From assembly GCA_001683735.1 (NCBI GenBank), contig LUGG01000014.1:434001-498000 (forward strand): a stretch of DNA of 64,000 nt, in the 5' to 3' direction. The notes beneath the pieces were generated by a model. It was not told where the DNA came from. It made no database searches and was given only the letters and a program-made list of their open reading frames with translations. This document shows, one piece after another, positions 1-15,434 of the stretch. Position numbers and translations under genes: made by a program. Every line of letters begins with the position of its first letter. Positions within the stretch are counted from its first letter, which is position 1. Source of the stretch: Grifola frondosa (taxonomy: Eukaryota; Basidiomycota; Agaricomycetes; Polyporales; Grifolaceae).

Positions 1-3568
<3,568 letters not shown>

Positions 3569-4346
3569 GGTGGTCGTGGAAACAGGATCTGAAAGAAACC
3601 CTTTGGAGTTGGAACGCCTTGATTTGAGCCCGAAGAGCGGTCCTTCAAACCCAGAGCACTTCTTCGTGGGAAAACCAATTTCGCTGAGTTTAATACTTTC
3701 CGCGCCGATCTTGCCGATTCACTGCTCGCGGCCTTTTCCCTTCCTTAGATATCAGAAGCTCATATCTACCGCAGGGGCTTCATGCGAATGTCCTGCGGCG
3801 GTACAAAGCAAATGAGCTCAACGAGACTTCCATAACCAGCTCTTATTTTCTATTCTGTGGGAAATTTCACTTGAAAACGATCTACTCGGATCTATTGCCT
3901 CCGCGGCAAAACAAGGAGATAGTTGGATATCGGTGCCACACGCGTGCGAACACAAGGTTGGCTTTTGGTGCACAGAAGCCTTCCCTTTCAGAAGCAGAGG
4001 CAGCGCATCGACCACACGATGCGATACGACCTTTCAGCAGGTGTTGTTCTAAGCTCGGACGCATTGATCAATCGTGTATCGCCAAGCGCGGCAATCGTTT
4101 TGTGGCAGGACTTTGACCCACGGAGTCAGTTGGTTCCGGTCAAAGCCCGTTACAGCACGACTTGTCAAATCGTTACAATCCGCACGGTAGATGCGACCAG
4201 CAACATCAATTTTCCGTCCTGCAAGGACATGGAGATGACAGACGCTGTGTCTTAGCGCCAAACTTTGACTGGTACTGTTGAAGCGAAGTTGAAGAAAATT
4301 TCACAGATGCTAGAGTCGAGATTCAGAATGAAAAATGATATCCTGC
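3569..4346. other. intergenic, KDM5 upstream region
   Basis: About 0.78 kb between the KDM5 start and the tRNA gene. It presumably holds the KDM5 promoter and 5' leader. Open frames of 70-110 codons occur on both strands (3923-4255 plus, 4049-4261 minus), but they lack recognisable domains and I do not call them genes. Confidence 0.5.
4331..4335 (-). terminator. RNA polymerase III T-run terminator of the tRNA-Arg gene
   Basis: Five A on the plus strand, that is T5 on the transcribed strand, lie 11 nt beyond the tRNA 3' end. This is the expected position and length for a Pol III terminator. Confidence 0.75.
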
Positions 4347-4432
4347 TACCCCCGGCGGGACTCGAACCCGCAACCTCCAGATGAAGGGAATGCCCTAGAA
4401 GTCTGACGTCATAGCCATTAGACAACGGGGGC
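4347..4432 (-). tRNA. tRNA-Arg (anticodon UCU) with a 13-nt intron
   Basis: Read on the minus strand, a complete cloverleaf forms. The acceptor stem GCCCCCG pairs with CGGGGGT (one G-U pair) and has discriminator A. The D arm is GTCTAATGGCTATGAC. The anticodon stem TCAGA/TCTGG encloses a loop with anticodon TCT. The T arm GCGGGTTCGAGTCCCGC carries the B box. A 13-nt insert (GGGCATTCCCTTC) sits one base 3' of the anticodon, the canonical position for nuclear tRNA introns. Removing it leaves 73 nt. CCA is not encoded, as usual in eukaryotes. A T5 terminator follows. Confidence 0.95.
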
Positions 4433-4685
4433 TTAATTCTGATGTTAATGAGTTCAATATTTACCCATTTGAGAATCTATTTAAAAAGAAAAATTGTCCC
4501 GCGAACACATCGTTCGGAAGTCACTGATAGAAGATCGATATGTATGTTCGCTGCTGCCATATGTGCACATATGTTCTTAATGCCAATTGCTAATGATGCA
4601 GTTATCGATGTTGGACAAACCGCGGACTCGGACGTGAGGATATCGAGACGACCAGCGAGATTTGATTGCACATCGTAAAGGAATC

Positions 4686-5857
<1,172 letters not shown>

Positions 5858-6717
5858 CTGCGAGTCACACGTCATAATCAGCTCCACTGATAACGCGTCC
5901 GGACGCGTCCATAACTCACTGTAAGTGGAGAAATGGGTGGTGAGGTGGGTGATGAGGTCTACAAGAAAGGCTGGATGGTGAGCAGCGTGTCGAAGACGAA
6001 GGATATTGGGGGAACACACTGACGAGAGATAGGGAGTGGCGAAAGGTAGTTGATGATGGTAGTTGAAGAAAGGGAGGGCGGATGGAGATAAATGAACAAA
6101 TTAAATTCAGAGCAGGGCACAGGGTTGTGGGCAGAGGGTAACGCACGTGATGACGTTCCCACGCCCATTGTCGTCGCTACGCGCGTTCCCAGTCCCAGAC
6201 CACAAAGTGACGCCGACTTTCCAAGCTCAGCCACAGCGACCGTCCATTGTTCTGATTCACAATTATCCTTCCTTTAGCCACCTTGCTTACATCTTAGCTT
6301 AAGCATCGTAGAACCATTACAATTGGGCTTTGTATCCAAGCTATATCAATCGGCGATACTTATCTCAGCTTCACTTCTGTCAGCGTGGCGGTACCAATAC
6401 CGACCTCTGCCCAGGGTAACATACAGTGACGGAACTGTGTGGTGACGGTTCAATTATCACCGCAACTCTGATGAACAAGCCTCAAGATAGATGAAAACGG
6501 ACATTAGACTGTAGAGTTTCATGATGTTATCTATCGTCGACTTGGCACCTATCTGGTAATACCATGGATATATTCGCCCGTATCAAACCCTTCGCTCAAC
6601 TACCGTCAGAACCTGGCCCTGAAAGCGTGTGCATACGTCGAAGCCTCTCGCTTCCTGATAAGGTCCGGCCTGGATATGCTAATCATTGCAGCCCCTTTCC
6701 AAAGTTAGACTCCATCA
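5858..6717. other. intergenic, 14-3-3 promoter/leader and S28 downstream region
   Basis: About 0.86 kb between the 14-3-3 start and the S28 stop, both minus strand. The part near 5900-6250 probably contains the 14-3-3 5' leader and promoter. The rest is S28 3' flank. No further gene is supported. Confidence 0.5.
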
Positions 6718-8907
6718 TTACGCCGAGGGCTTCCAGCTCGCAATCCAGCCGCTCATGACCTGCAGCGCCTCGCTCTGCACGGCCAGGACGGTCGGGTCGA
6801 CTGCCGACCGCGTGAGCAGGTCGGAGCAGTGGAAACCGTCGCCGATTGCGAGCGGCTGTAGTGCGGTGCTCGTAAAGTTCGTCCCGTCGGCCGCGAGCGT
6901 GGCTTCGCGCCATGGGTCACCTGTTAGGAATACAGAGCGTTACTCTGATTGCGTTCACACCAAATGACTGGACAGCGTGCTCACGGTGGCCGTTCGCAAA
7001 GAAGAGTCGCGTCGCATGGACGTTCCACCCGTCATAGGCCTGGTTCGTCTTCGCGACGTTCGGCACGGGCAGATGCGAGAGACTGAACGTCTCGGGGAAC
7101 ATGTAAACGCATTGGCGCTAAAGTTCAATAAGTCGCGAGACATTGCGAGCAAGTGTATTCTGCACTCACCTCGTCATAAGGAGGCTGCACAAGCCGAGTT
7201 ACAAGGGTAGGGTGGCCGACAGGCGCACCCTCTTGGAAAAATCCAACTTCGTTGCACCTGAACAGGATATGAGCCTCCCGCTTCCAGTAGATATGCACTT
7301 CGTGCACTCACACAATCCAATTCCACGATCTATTCGCATTGTTGATGGTGATATTGGTCCAATACGATTGAGTAGGGTCATAGGAACCTAAACAGTCCCT
7401 AATCGGATCGTTATACCAATGGGTGAGGAATTATACTCGGAATGATGACCACGTACTCGGCATCATCATCTCCGCAAACTGAAAGTCAAAGAATGTCAGT
7501 CAAACCACACTAATAGGTGTATATGTAACGCACGCAGTTCATAGTATGTGTTTGTCCAGTAGGATCCCCAAGCTTGCAAGGCGTGCTCGGCTCCCCACCC
7601 GTCCGGTCCTGCGCTCACTCCGTCCTTCACCTCAAGTGCATCGCAGAAATTAAAGAATAGCGCGCCAGGTCCGACATACGGCTGCAGCGACTGCCAATCC
7701 CAGAGGTTGTTTCGCACTGCACATGCATTTATTACATCTGCGGAATATACTATTTCGAGACCGACTTACATGAGCCGGCAAAGTCGTCCAAGTGGGACAA
7801 GTCTGTCATGTTGAAGAGTGCCTTGATAGCGTTGATCTCCTTCGTGTTCCCGGATGTGAAGGTCGAATCGATGTGACTAATGACGGCCTCGACATCTGCA
7901 GAGCAGTTCTGAGGCATGTACTGCCGGATTGGCTCGAAATAGCCCCAATAGTCACTACACAATATACATGAACTTCAATGAAAGAAGGGCGAGCAAATGG
8001 AAGATCCACATACACGATGCTCTCCACCACAGCCGACGAAGCATATGCGGCCTGGAACAGACCGGGTTTGCTGATCGAAGCTGCAATGTAAACAACGATC
8101 TGCATACATACAGCGGTAGACGATACATACTTGACCATAGTGAAGCTTGTCAGCGCGCCGGAGTAGCTTCCCCCGACCAGAATCCACGGAGCCTTGCCTG
8201 GAGCAACCTCGCTGCCTCCAGGCATGGGAAGCTGTACATTCTTCGCGAAATATTCCAAGTCATCGATTGCCTGCTGGATGGTTTGCAACTGAAGGCTCTT
8301 CACGGACAAGTCCGGGAGCGGGTTGGAAAAGCCGAAGAACCGGTGCTCAATAACGATGGTGGATCCATTGAGTTCCTGGGCGAACTGGCCGTTGATAGTA
8401 GTATTAGTCAAGTACCTAGTATTAGTCAAGTACCCCTCGTATCCTGCACGGTGTTGAGAAGACATCTCATGAAAAGATCATCGAGCTGTCAAATTACCAT
8501 CTGCGTTGATCTCTCCAGGCGTGAACAGAATGATAGGTCCACCTTCGCCATGTCATAGCTTCAGTCAAACTTTGTGAGGCAGGCTGATTGATATGGAGAA
8601 CATACCAGGCTCGTAGAACTCGTACGTGTGCCAAAACCGTTGCTTAAACGTCCCAAGTTGGGGATTGTTGTGGTCAATCAATTGGTTGAAATAGTATGTC
8701 GTGTTGTACGGGGGGAGTGTGGTGCCGTTCCGACTGGTGACAGGCCCTGCGGCGTGAGAAGCCTCGGGCTTGGGAAGAGGGACGTCGGAGGAAGTTGGCG
8801 TGGGGTCTGCCATCGCGAGCAATGGCTTGGGCCAGAGAGGCAAGTAACACCACAGAGCCGATTTTCCAAAGAAGCGCCATGACCAGCAGAATTCGAGAGC
8901 TCAACAC
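6718..8907 (-). CDS. secreted serine carboxypeptidase, peptidase family S28 (Pro-X carboxypeptidase-like)
   Basis: Secreted or vacuolar acid exopeptidase. The family comprises lysosomal Pro-X carboxypeptidase and DPP2 and favours proline-adjacent cleavage. A hydrophobic signal peptide (MALLWKIGSVVLLASLAQA, Met at 8880; an upstream Met lies at 8907) is followed by the S28 body: YYFNQLIDHNN, FKQRFWHTYEFYEPG, an oxyanion-type segment IVIEHRFFGFS, and the nucleophile motif GGSYSGAL (Ser codon 8160-8162). The charge-relay His is in GDGFHCSDL (codon 6829-6831). The protein ends ASWKPSA at 6718. Seven or more short introns have canonical borders. Odd points: the signal peptide and the mature N-terminus are in different frames (break between about 8843 and 8800, one base extra), and an 18-bp tandem duplication gives YLTNTR-YLTNTT (8399-8434). 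The function call is firm; the exact N-terminus is not. Confidence 0.9.
8399..8434 (-). repeat. perfect 18-bp tandem duplication inside the S28 gene
   Basis: Positions 8399-8416 and 8417-8434 are identical (unit TAGTATTAGTCAAGTACC on the plus strand). The copies lie in frame and duplicate six residues (YLTNT plus one) just after an exon start, ahead of the INGQFAQELNGS segment. Related S28 proteins are expected to have a single copy. Confidence 0.9.
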
Positions 8908-9728
8908 GCAGCTGAGAACGTCTGGAGAGCTCGACGCCGAAGGGATGGGCCCTCATTGCTGCCATGATTTTATACCGTACGACTGTCATATGCATCTTTC
9001 GATGTGTGATAGAGAATGCGCCCTTAGTGCGCCGGCAGATTTCCTGATCCGTGGTGGAGGTTTAAAATAACACGCACGCTGTCAGCGACGACAAGTTCTC
9101 CCGGCGTCCATAGCTTCAAGATGTCCGCTGAAGAAGCGTAGTTACAGTCACCTGTGCCAGGTGCGCGCGGTGTCCAAAGTCTTCCTGAATATAGATAACG
9201 GTCGGCACGCAACACGACGGGCCGCCAGGAAAAAACATACACGCGTTTCCCCTTGGAGCTTCCATCAAGACGGAAATTGACGCGAACCAAGACTTGAGAA
9301 AATGGCAGAGTTCAAAGACGGTAGCGAGAAACGACGATCTGATGCATCCGGTTTCAAATACAGCAGGATCAAATCGATTCGACCGTCGTCATATCTAGAC
9401 TTCTTCGTATACATGCAAACTAGTTTGAAGTTCGAGATATGTTTGAGGCATATGGTGGATCGCGCCGGCGGTCCGCAAGAGGCCGTAACACGTATGTAGT
9501 TCTGCCACACGGCGGTATGCGGTCGTCTGAATTTCGCAAATGGAAAGGAGTTGAAATTAGTGGTCATAAGTGAGGACGATAACATGCATTCTGGACACAA
9601 AGAGAATATAGTTTCATCCCCAGACGCAGACTCCATCGCTTGGAGTTCGTCTATTGTGTCCTCGTAATTTATATGAAGATCTCATCCCCATGATGGAGGG
9701 GCCAGACGCACGATGACAAGGGATCATG
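8908..9728. other. unresolved stretch, no recognised gene
   Basis: Between the S28 start and the stop of the next minus-strand gene. Two minus-strand open frames (9024-9290, 88 codons; 9265-9636, 123 codons) look weakly coding but show no domain I recognise and no clear splice chain. They may be remnants of a neighbouring gene or chance frames. The first 150 bases should hold the S28 promoter. Confidence 0.4.
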
Positions 9729-10436
9729 CTATTGGATTAGCTCGGCTCTCAAGGTATCGTTCTGGACGAGTAGGCCAACGGAATCAGGTGTGCCAATCAT
9801 TTCGCGGAGGATCCGGAAGGGTAAACGGGAGTCGGAGTAGGATTCAAAATTTATCGTGAGCAGTTCAGTCAGCGAGGGAGCGAATGCCCGCAACCTCCGA
9901 GTGGGGCGACCGCAAAAACGAGCAGGGGAGGGAAACAGCATTGCGGAAAGACCGTGCTCGCTGATGGATACATGTCACCAGATCCGAGCCATCAGGATCA
10001 TCTCCGCGATTGAAGAGTACCGAGACGTCTCCAAGGATAGTCAGGGATTTCAGTACCGGCAAGACAGACTGGATATAAGGCAACTCGATTCCCCAGGTGT
10101 GTATGATGCACAAGGTTTGTAGGTATGGAGCGACCAAGCGAAGGAGCCGTGGAATGCTAGAGAGTTCTTCACCGGAACGCCAGAGCCCTTCATGGAGAAC
10201 AGCAGGTAAAGCGAACAGATTGAGTTGCGGCGCGGAAATCTTTGCAAGGAAGACCAGGAAGAGGATATGCCCGTAGCGCTGCTGTGCAGGCCAGAAGACT
10301 TTGTGCCATGCTCGTTCTACCGCAGTTTCGATGTCTTTCTGCAAGAAAAGCACTAGTCTGAGGCAACTGAGCATCGAGTACTTGACAGACCAGCTCACAT
10401 CCGTGTCCTGAGAGATCAAGAGCAACGCGCTCGACA
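9729..10436 (-). CDS. hypothetical protein, LRR-like C-terminal part of a fungal F-box-type protein
   Basis: Not assigned to a named family. A short first exon (MSSALLLISQDTD) ends at a good GTGAGC donor near 10395. The acceptor TTGCAG is followed by KDIETAVERAWHKVF. The next exon contains Leu-rich segments spaced like the leucine-rich repeats of basidiomycete F-box proteins (RLLRLVAPYLQTL, VLPVLKSLTILGD, PSLTELLTINFE). The protein ends TLRAELIQ at 9729. Frame continuity is lost near 9870-9900, where the Leu-rich C-terminus is in another frame. No F-box is seen, so this could be a truncated or partial copy. It is divergently paired with eIF3m, with starts only 62 bp apart. Confidence 0.5.
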
Positions 10437-10498
10437 TTGAATTTGTTTGGTCGTGTTGTGTTCCTACTTCAATTCTCTCCTCCACAAAACTTCGAGAA
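10437..10498. promoter_or_regulatory. very short divergent intergenic region (hypothetical gene / eIF3m)
   Basis: Only 62 bp separates the two opposing start codons. If both are right, the transcripts must share or overlap their promoters and leaders. The eIF3m start is well supported; the other is less so. Confidence 0.4.
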
Positions 10499-12119
10499 AT
10501 GGCGGGGACAGATTCAGTCTCCATTTTCACAGAAGGAACGTTTGAGGAACAGGTAAGCCATGTACTCAAACACCTAAATGCTGTTCGTTAACATGCTCGT
10601 TAGATCCTCGAGCTAGTCAACTATCTCGCTCGCTCGCTCGCCGAGGAACGCGCGACTTACATTCAGCCTTTCCAAGATGCCTTGACCGTAACGGAAGGAC
10701 AAAAGCCCATTGCCGAAGACTTGGAGAGGCGGAGAAATATCCTAACCATGATCTTGAAAGAGGTGAAGGGGCTGGGTGATGGCTCGGAGAGAGGTGGGCA
10801 CATTAACTGCTAATTCCTGACCCATGTTCGCTCACTCTCATCCACGTGTGCAGAGATTGAGGGATTTTTCAACCTTCTATTCTCCCATTTTCTCGAACTC
10901 TTCCCTCTGGATTCACCCGAGACAAAAAGCCATCTTGATACTCTCCTCCATACCATTGCTTCTTCCTCTGAACAAACGACGACGAAATATCGGATGTATG
11001 AGCTGTCTTCATGTTCTTTTATGTCGACTATTGATCGAGGATCCTCTCGCGCAGATTGTCGAACCTCTTCAATGCCATTCCACGGAGGTCCGGGCTGCGG
11101 TTACTAGTCTACAAGACGCTGCTCCAAATAGCCAGCGAAAACGACGAGCTGGAGCTACTCGGTCTCTCCGATACTGATGTCGAGAACTGGCTGCAAGAAT
11201 GGGAAATTTCCCCGGAGGAGAAGAGCGCATTCTTGAAGCTTCTTGTAGACGCATTCGCGAAATGCGGCGAGCCGTGAGTAGTCCATTCATTATGTATGTA
11301 CACAGCTAGCCTGACGTTATGGCAGAGAGAGATCATATCAGTTTCAGCTCTCTTATGTCCGCTCCCTTCCATCCTCTTCTTCACCCGCTCAGGCCGCTGC
11401 AATTGACGCGATCGCCATTGCGCTGCGCCTACCTTCCTACTTTAATTTCGACGAATTGTTCCGCCTAGACGCTGTCATCGCCGCAAAAGACCACGAGTTG
11501 TTCTCCCTTCTGCATATATTCTTGAACGACGGTCTCGCTGAGTACAAGGCGTGGGCAGAGAGCCACGCAGGCGCGTTCTCGAAGTATGGTGGGTGTTCAT
11601 TGCAAGCACATGTATCAGATTCGTTGGTTGACGCTCTTGCGCGACAGAATTGGACCCATCACAACTGCAGCGCAAGATACGACTGCTAACCTTGGCAACG
11701 CTCGGATTCCAGAATATCGGTCGTGACCTCCCATACTCTTTGATCGCGAGCGGGCTTCAAGTGGAGCCCTCACAAGTAGAAACATGGGTCATTGACGGTA
11801 TGTATCGTCCTGCATTGTAGAGGCTATCCTATCTTACCCAATTTTCCCGCTAGTCATCCGTGCAGGCTTGCTATCAGGGAAGCTCTCACAGACTACACAG
11901 ACTCTTCACGTTACGCGTGCGACGGCGCGTTCGTTCGAGCGCGAGGAGTGGGAGCTGTTGGGGAAGCGGCTGCAGGCGTGGAAGTCTGGATTGGTGGGCG
12001 TACTGGAGGTGATTGCAGCAACCCGTAAAAAGAACACTCCGGAGCCCACGCAAGCAAATACAAGTGCCTCTAGTGGGGTAGAGACTCCTGTGCCTGCGGC
12101 TCAGGCCGCCGTTGCTTGA
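10499..12119 (+). CDS. eIF3m: translation initiation factor eIF3 subunit M (PCI domain)
   Basis: Subunit of the eIF3 complex, which recruits the 40S ribosome to mRNA in the cytosol. Exon 1 (10499-10552) encodes MAGTDSVSIFTEGTFEEQ. Exon 2 starts at 10604 (ILELVNYLARSLAEERATY). Later exons encode IEGFFNLLFSHFLELFPL, SNLFNAIPRRSGLRL, the helical repeats (LLQIASENDEL, WLQEWEISPEEK) and a C-terminal PCI domain (YELDPSQLQRKIRLLTLATLGF ... VETWVIDVIRAGLLSGKLSQ). This matches the order and length of fungal eIF3m. Six exons with canonical sites join without any frame break. The stop at 12117-12119 follows an Ala/Pro/Thr-rich tail. Its 3' end faces the DUF2009 gene at a distance of 266 bp. A second eIF3 subunit, eIF3b, is 32 kb away in this window. 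Confidence 0.95.
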
Positions 12120-12385
12120 TCTATATAGCTGTCAAAATCTCTACGATTCATGATGATATCCTGGTGGAGACATTCCGATGCATGACTCTAAACGAACGAT
12201 ATGCGCTACTCTAAAACAAAGGATCCCACTGTATAGAACGCTGCGGCCAGTGCGAAGTCTACGACATGTCAAAGCAATGCGAACGCGACTCAAGTTGCAA
12301 TATTCAGTTTACCATTCACCATCAAATCCGATGAAACCTTGATGAGAGAGTATCAACGAGTGCAAGGCAAAATAACGCAGTGCTC

Positions 12386-14578
12386 TCACCAGTCAATAAG
12401 AAAATCGGGAAGAAGCGTTTCTTCTCCAGCGTCGAGCACCAGTTCCAAGCACTCGTCAACCGTCCGTCGATACATGACCCTAAGCAAATCACAGATAAAT
12501 TCATGGCTTGAGGCTTATAGCTCTGCACATACCTGCGTCGAAATAGTTGCCAGCCCCAGACCCATCAAACCCATGGCGGAAGAAGTCGCTAAGAATCTCT
12601 CGGGACAGACCGTCTACTCCACCATACTCGTTGTCAATGTACGAGCGCAAAGCATGGTTCTCCGTGAGCTTCGGGATCTGAGAGAGGGTATTGCAGATGG
12701 GCAACAGGATCCGGTACACCTGGGAGTACTTGTCTGCAACACGGGATAATGGTCAGCGAGAGGCGTGCGTCATGTGTGGCAACGTACCAATGAACATGAG
12801 TGCATTCGGAACATTGTGGTCACCCATGTGAATGACTGATGAGCCGACCCAAGATCCGATGCTTCGCTGCGCGCGATTGAGAATTGCGTGCATCATGCGA
12901 GACGTCTTAGGGCTGCCTGCACTCGGTTAAGGCCCTGGCCAGTATCGCGGAGACGGTACGGCACGTTCTCCGATAGGAGATCCTGCTCTGCCAGGGTCCA
13001 CAGATGGAACATGTCTACGGAGGACAAACATTCAATAGATACAAGTAGCACTGGCGCTGCTGTGCCTACCATGCAGGATCTCCCGCCAGAGCGTTAGACT
13101 TTGGAGGACGTACGCGTATTGCTTCGAGTGGTCGTGCGTGAGGCGTGCGCCACCCTTCCCGCTTTTGATCGCCAGGCTGTTCTTCGAGCCCTTCGCCTGC
13201 GTCGGATGGAAGTACTGCTTGAGGTATGCAATCATGCGGTCACATGGGTCGCGGTTCACCCGTAAGAAGGCATGGTTGTCTCCGATACTATAGAGACACT
13301 GTCGGATATTTTCTTGGCTGAGGCCTTTACGCTCATAACGGGTGGCAAGTGTTTCGATCGCGCGTTCTTTGCTCTTGATGTCCTTTTGGACGTCGCGCCG
13401 GGAGCGCCCTTCTGCGTATATCTCCTTCGTAGCTGTGACCACGAGGTCGTCACGAAGAAGGTCCAGTGCCTCGTGGTCTTCCAATACATTGTATACTGTC
13501 TTAATGGGCATTACGCATGAGAAGTTGAGGAGGTCCTTGACCTCGGGAGTTTGACTGTCCTACAATTTGTACATTAGCACAGGTTAGACATCACCGGCAC
13601 ATGACTGACCTGCAGGAGGTATATTAGCTTCCCGTATGTGGAACGCATCTTGTCGGGGTTCATGATCTTGTGACGTCGTCCCAGCTCGAAGATTTTTTGG
13701 TAGAATTCCTCGTTCACTTCGAAATCGCGATCGGCGAAGAGCTCTTGACCCTGCTTATAATCCACCGAGAGGACAAGGCCAGACAGGATAGCGCACAGCT
13801 CGCGAATCTGTTGCACAATCCGTTTCGCCTTTGATAGTCCGAACCCGAGCGTGTCTATCTTGTCCGTGTACTCCGACACGCTAAGTGCCGCTTCAAGAAG
13901 ACGGAGGGATTTACGTTCGCCAAAGGTGAGACGAACAGGGATATACTTTGCGCGGTCCACGAACCAGTCTCCGACTGTCGACCCTGCAGCGGGCAGTGGC
14001 GTATCGATAGGTGTGGATGTGCCTGCAGCCGCACGCTCCAACTCGTCGTCAGAATCTTCAGCCCTCTCATCGTCTACATGCATCTTCGATGCAACGAGTA
14101 TTAAAATAGGCCAGTGGCACACATGACTGGCGAACTCACCGCATCCTCATCAACCTGTCCAACGGGATTCGCAGTTCCATTCTGCACTTTTGCTTTCTTC
14201 TCGAGTGGCCCGGATAGAGGCTTTGTAGCGTGCCTTTTGCGTGTGCCTTTGCGGTGTTGTGCTGCAAAGCATACCTCGCAGTAGTCGTTGAGCAAGTCTC
14301 GCAGAACAGTTGGGCGGGCTGATCTATGAACCGCTGTTACATAGGAAGAACCAACTCAATAGCAAGACGTTCACACCTTCGCACTCTACACAGAATCCTT
14401 GCGCTGCGGTATCACTTTTGCCAGATTCTTCATCCCAGCCCCCCGATGCGGAGGCGGAGGCGGCTGGCAGTTCGAGGTCCTGATCGCCGTTGAGGATGTT
14501 TTCGAGGGAGAATGCGTGGCCTGTACCATTTCCTTCCGCACCGTTCTCGTCCCGACACGGCGCGTTGTCTAGCGACAT
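12386..14578 (-). CDS. DUF2009/UPF0652-like conserved eukaryotic protein with N-terminal Cys/His cluster
   Basis: Conserved protein of unknown function. The N-terminus (MSLDNAPCRDENG) is acidic and followed by a B-box-like zinc-binding cluster (FCVEC ... LNDYCEVCFAAQHRKGTRKRH). The main domain has the features I associate with the DUF2009/UPF0652 family: LTFGERKSLRLLEAALSVSEY, ELGRRHKIMNPDKMR, YGKLIYLLQ, YNVLEDHEALDLLRDDLVV, WREILH, ENVPYRLRDTGQGLNRVQ, IGSWVGSSVIHMGDHNVPN, and NALRSYI-like segments near the end. It finishes VDECLELVLDAGEETLLPDFLIDW, stop at 12386-12388. One frame break lies at 12910-12912 (three G present, four fit). The family name comes from memory and is the least certain part; the reading of one conserved gene is firm. 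Confidence 0.75.
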
Positions 14579-14759
14579 TTTCGACTCTTGGGAGACTTTG
14601 GGTAACAGATCCGAGTCCCAGGGAAAACAATGAAAAAGTCGGAGACGGAACAACACGTGTCTCACTCGAACGAAATCATCCGTGCTTCTCTCTCCAGCTT
14701 CCTCGGTGTGCTGTTACTCCTTCCCACTGTCTGTCATTGTTCGGGTCGGACTCTGATGC

Positions 14760-14888
14760 ATGATGGACGACGTTCCCATCGAGGTCTGGTACGAACATTT
14801 CTCTTGCGCCTGCACGGACGGTAGCTACGCCGGCGCATCGCTCTTGCTGGCGTCCAAAGCTTTTCATCCTCTGCCACTCGCAAAATAG
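14760..14888 (+). pseudogene. decayed F-box protein copy
   Basis: A 42-codon open frame starting at 14760 encodes DDVPIEVWYEHFSCACTDG followed by an A-S-L-L-L-A-S-K segment. It parallels the first 40 residues of the intact F-box gene 670 bp downstream (IPLELWHKIF ... ACTDG ... SKFF). It then stops at 14886-14888. Sequence up to about 15080 has local open stretches in the same orientation (ARKSLPLG, VNFLEDSD) but no continuous frame. I read this as a degenerate tandem paralog; an undetected splice structure or sequencing indel could also explain it. Confidence 0.55.
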
Positions 14889-15434
14889 AGCTTTCCCTCT
14901 CACTGCTCGCTCGAAAATCATTACCACTCGGGAATGTATTGTCTCAGGTTAACTTTCTGGAGGATTCTGATATTCCCACGCAATCTCAAATTTCAGTGGT
15001 CAGGAGGTTTCGGAAGAGAAGTCGAGCAATTTCGTGCCGTCGTTCTCCAGCTTCTACAAGTGGTAATTCCGTGCATATACTTTCATTCTAAATCAGATTT
15101 CCAAAAATACATATCCCTTACTAGTGCTGAGGCTTGAAGCTTGAAGACGCCATGCATTTGCGTTGGTGTGCAACCTTAGATACGGCCATCACTCGAGCTC
15201 TCACAGGAGCGAGGAGTTACTTCGGATGTAAGAGCATGCTCGACATTTGTGTGCCAAATTCTGACCGCAGTAAACAAGTGATAGGACTTCCATGATCCTA
15301 TATAAATCTGTGTATCCCTGAACCTGTCATAAGCCACAAGCGCAAGACCGCAGTCGTTATCGAAGAATCACTGTGTCAGTAAGTCTACGGCAAGCTGTCC
15401 AACAGATACTCAGGCTTTTCCACAGAAATCAATC
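14889..15434. other. region between F-box remnant and F-box gene
   Basis: Probably holds the decayed 3' part of the F-box copy (to about 15100), then the promoter and leader of the downstream F-box gene. A TATA-like TATATAAAT lies near 15300, about 135 bp before the start codon. No other gene is supported. Confidence 0.45.

Noticed and set aside
3923..4261. Open frames on both strands (110 and 70 codons) next to the tRNA
   Set aside because: They overlap one another on opposite strands, have no recognised domain and no splice signals that extend them.
10617..10640. CGCT/CTCG microsatellite-like repeat
   Set aside because: It is short and lies inside the eIF3m coding exon as LARSLAEE-type codons; nothing beyond coding sequence is needed to explain it.
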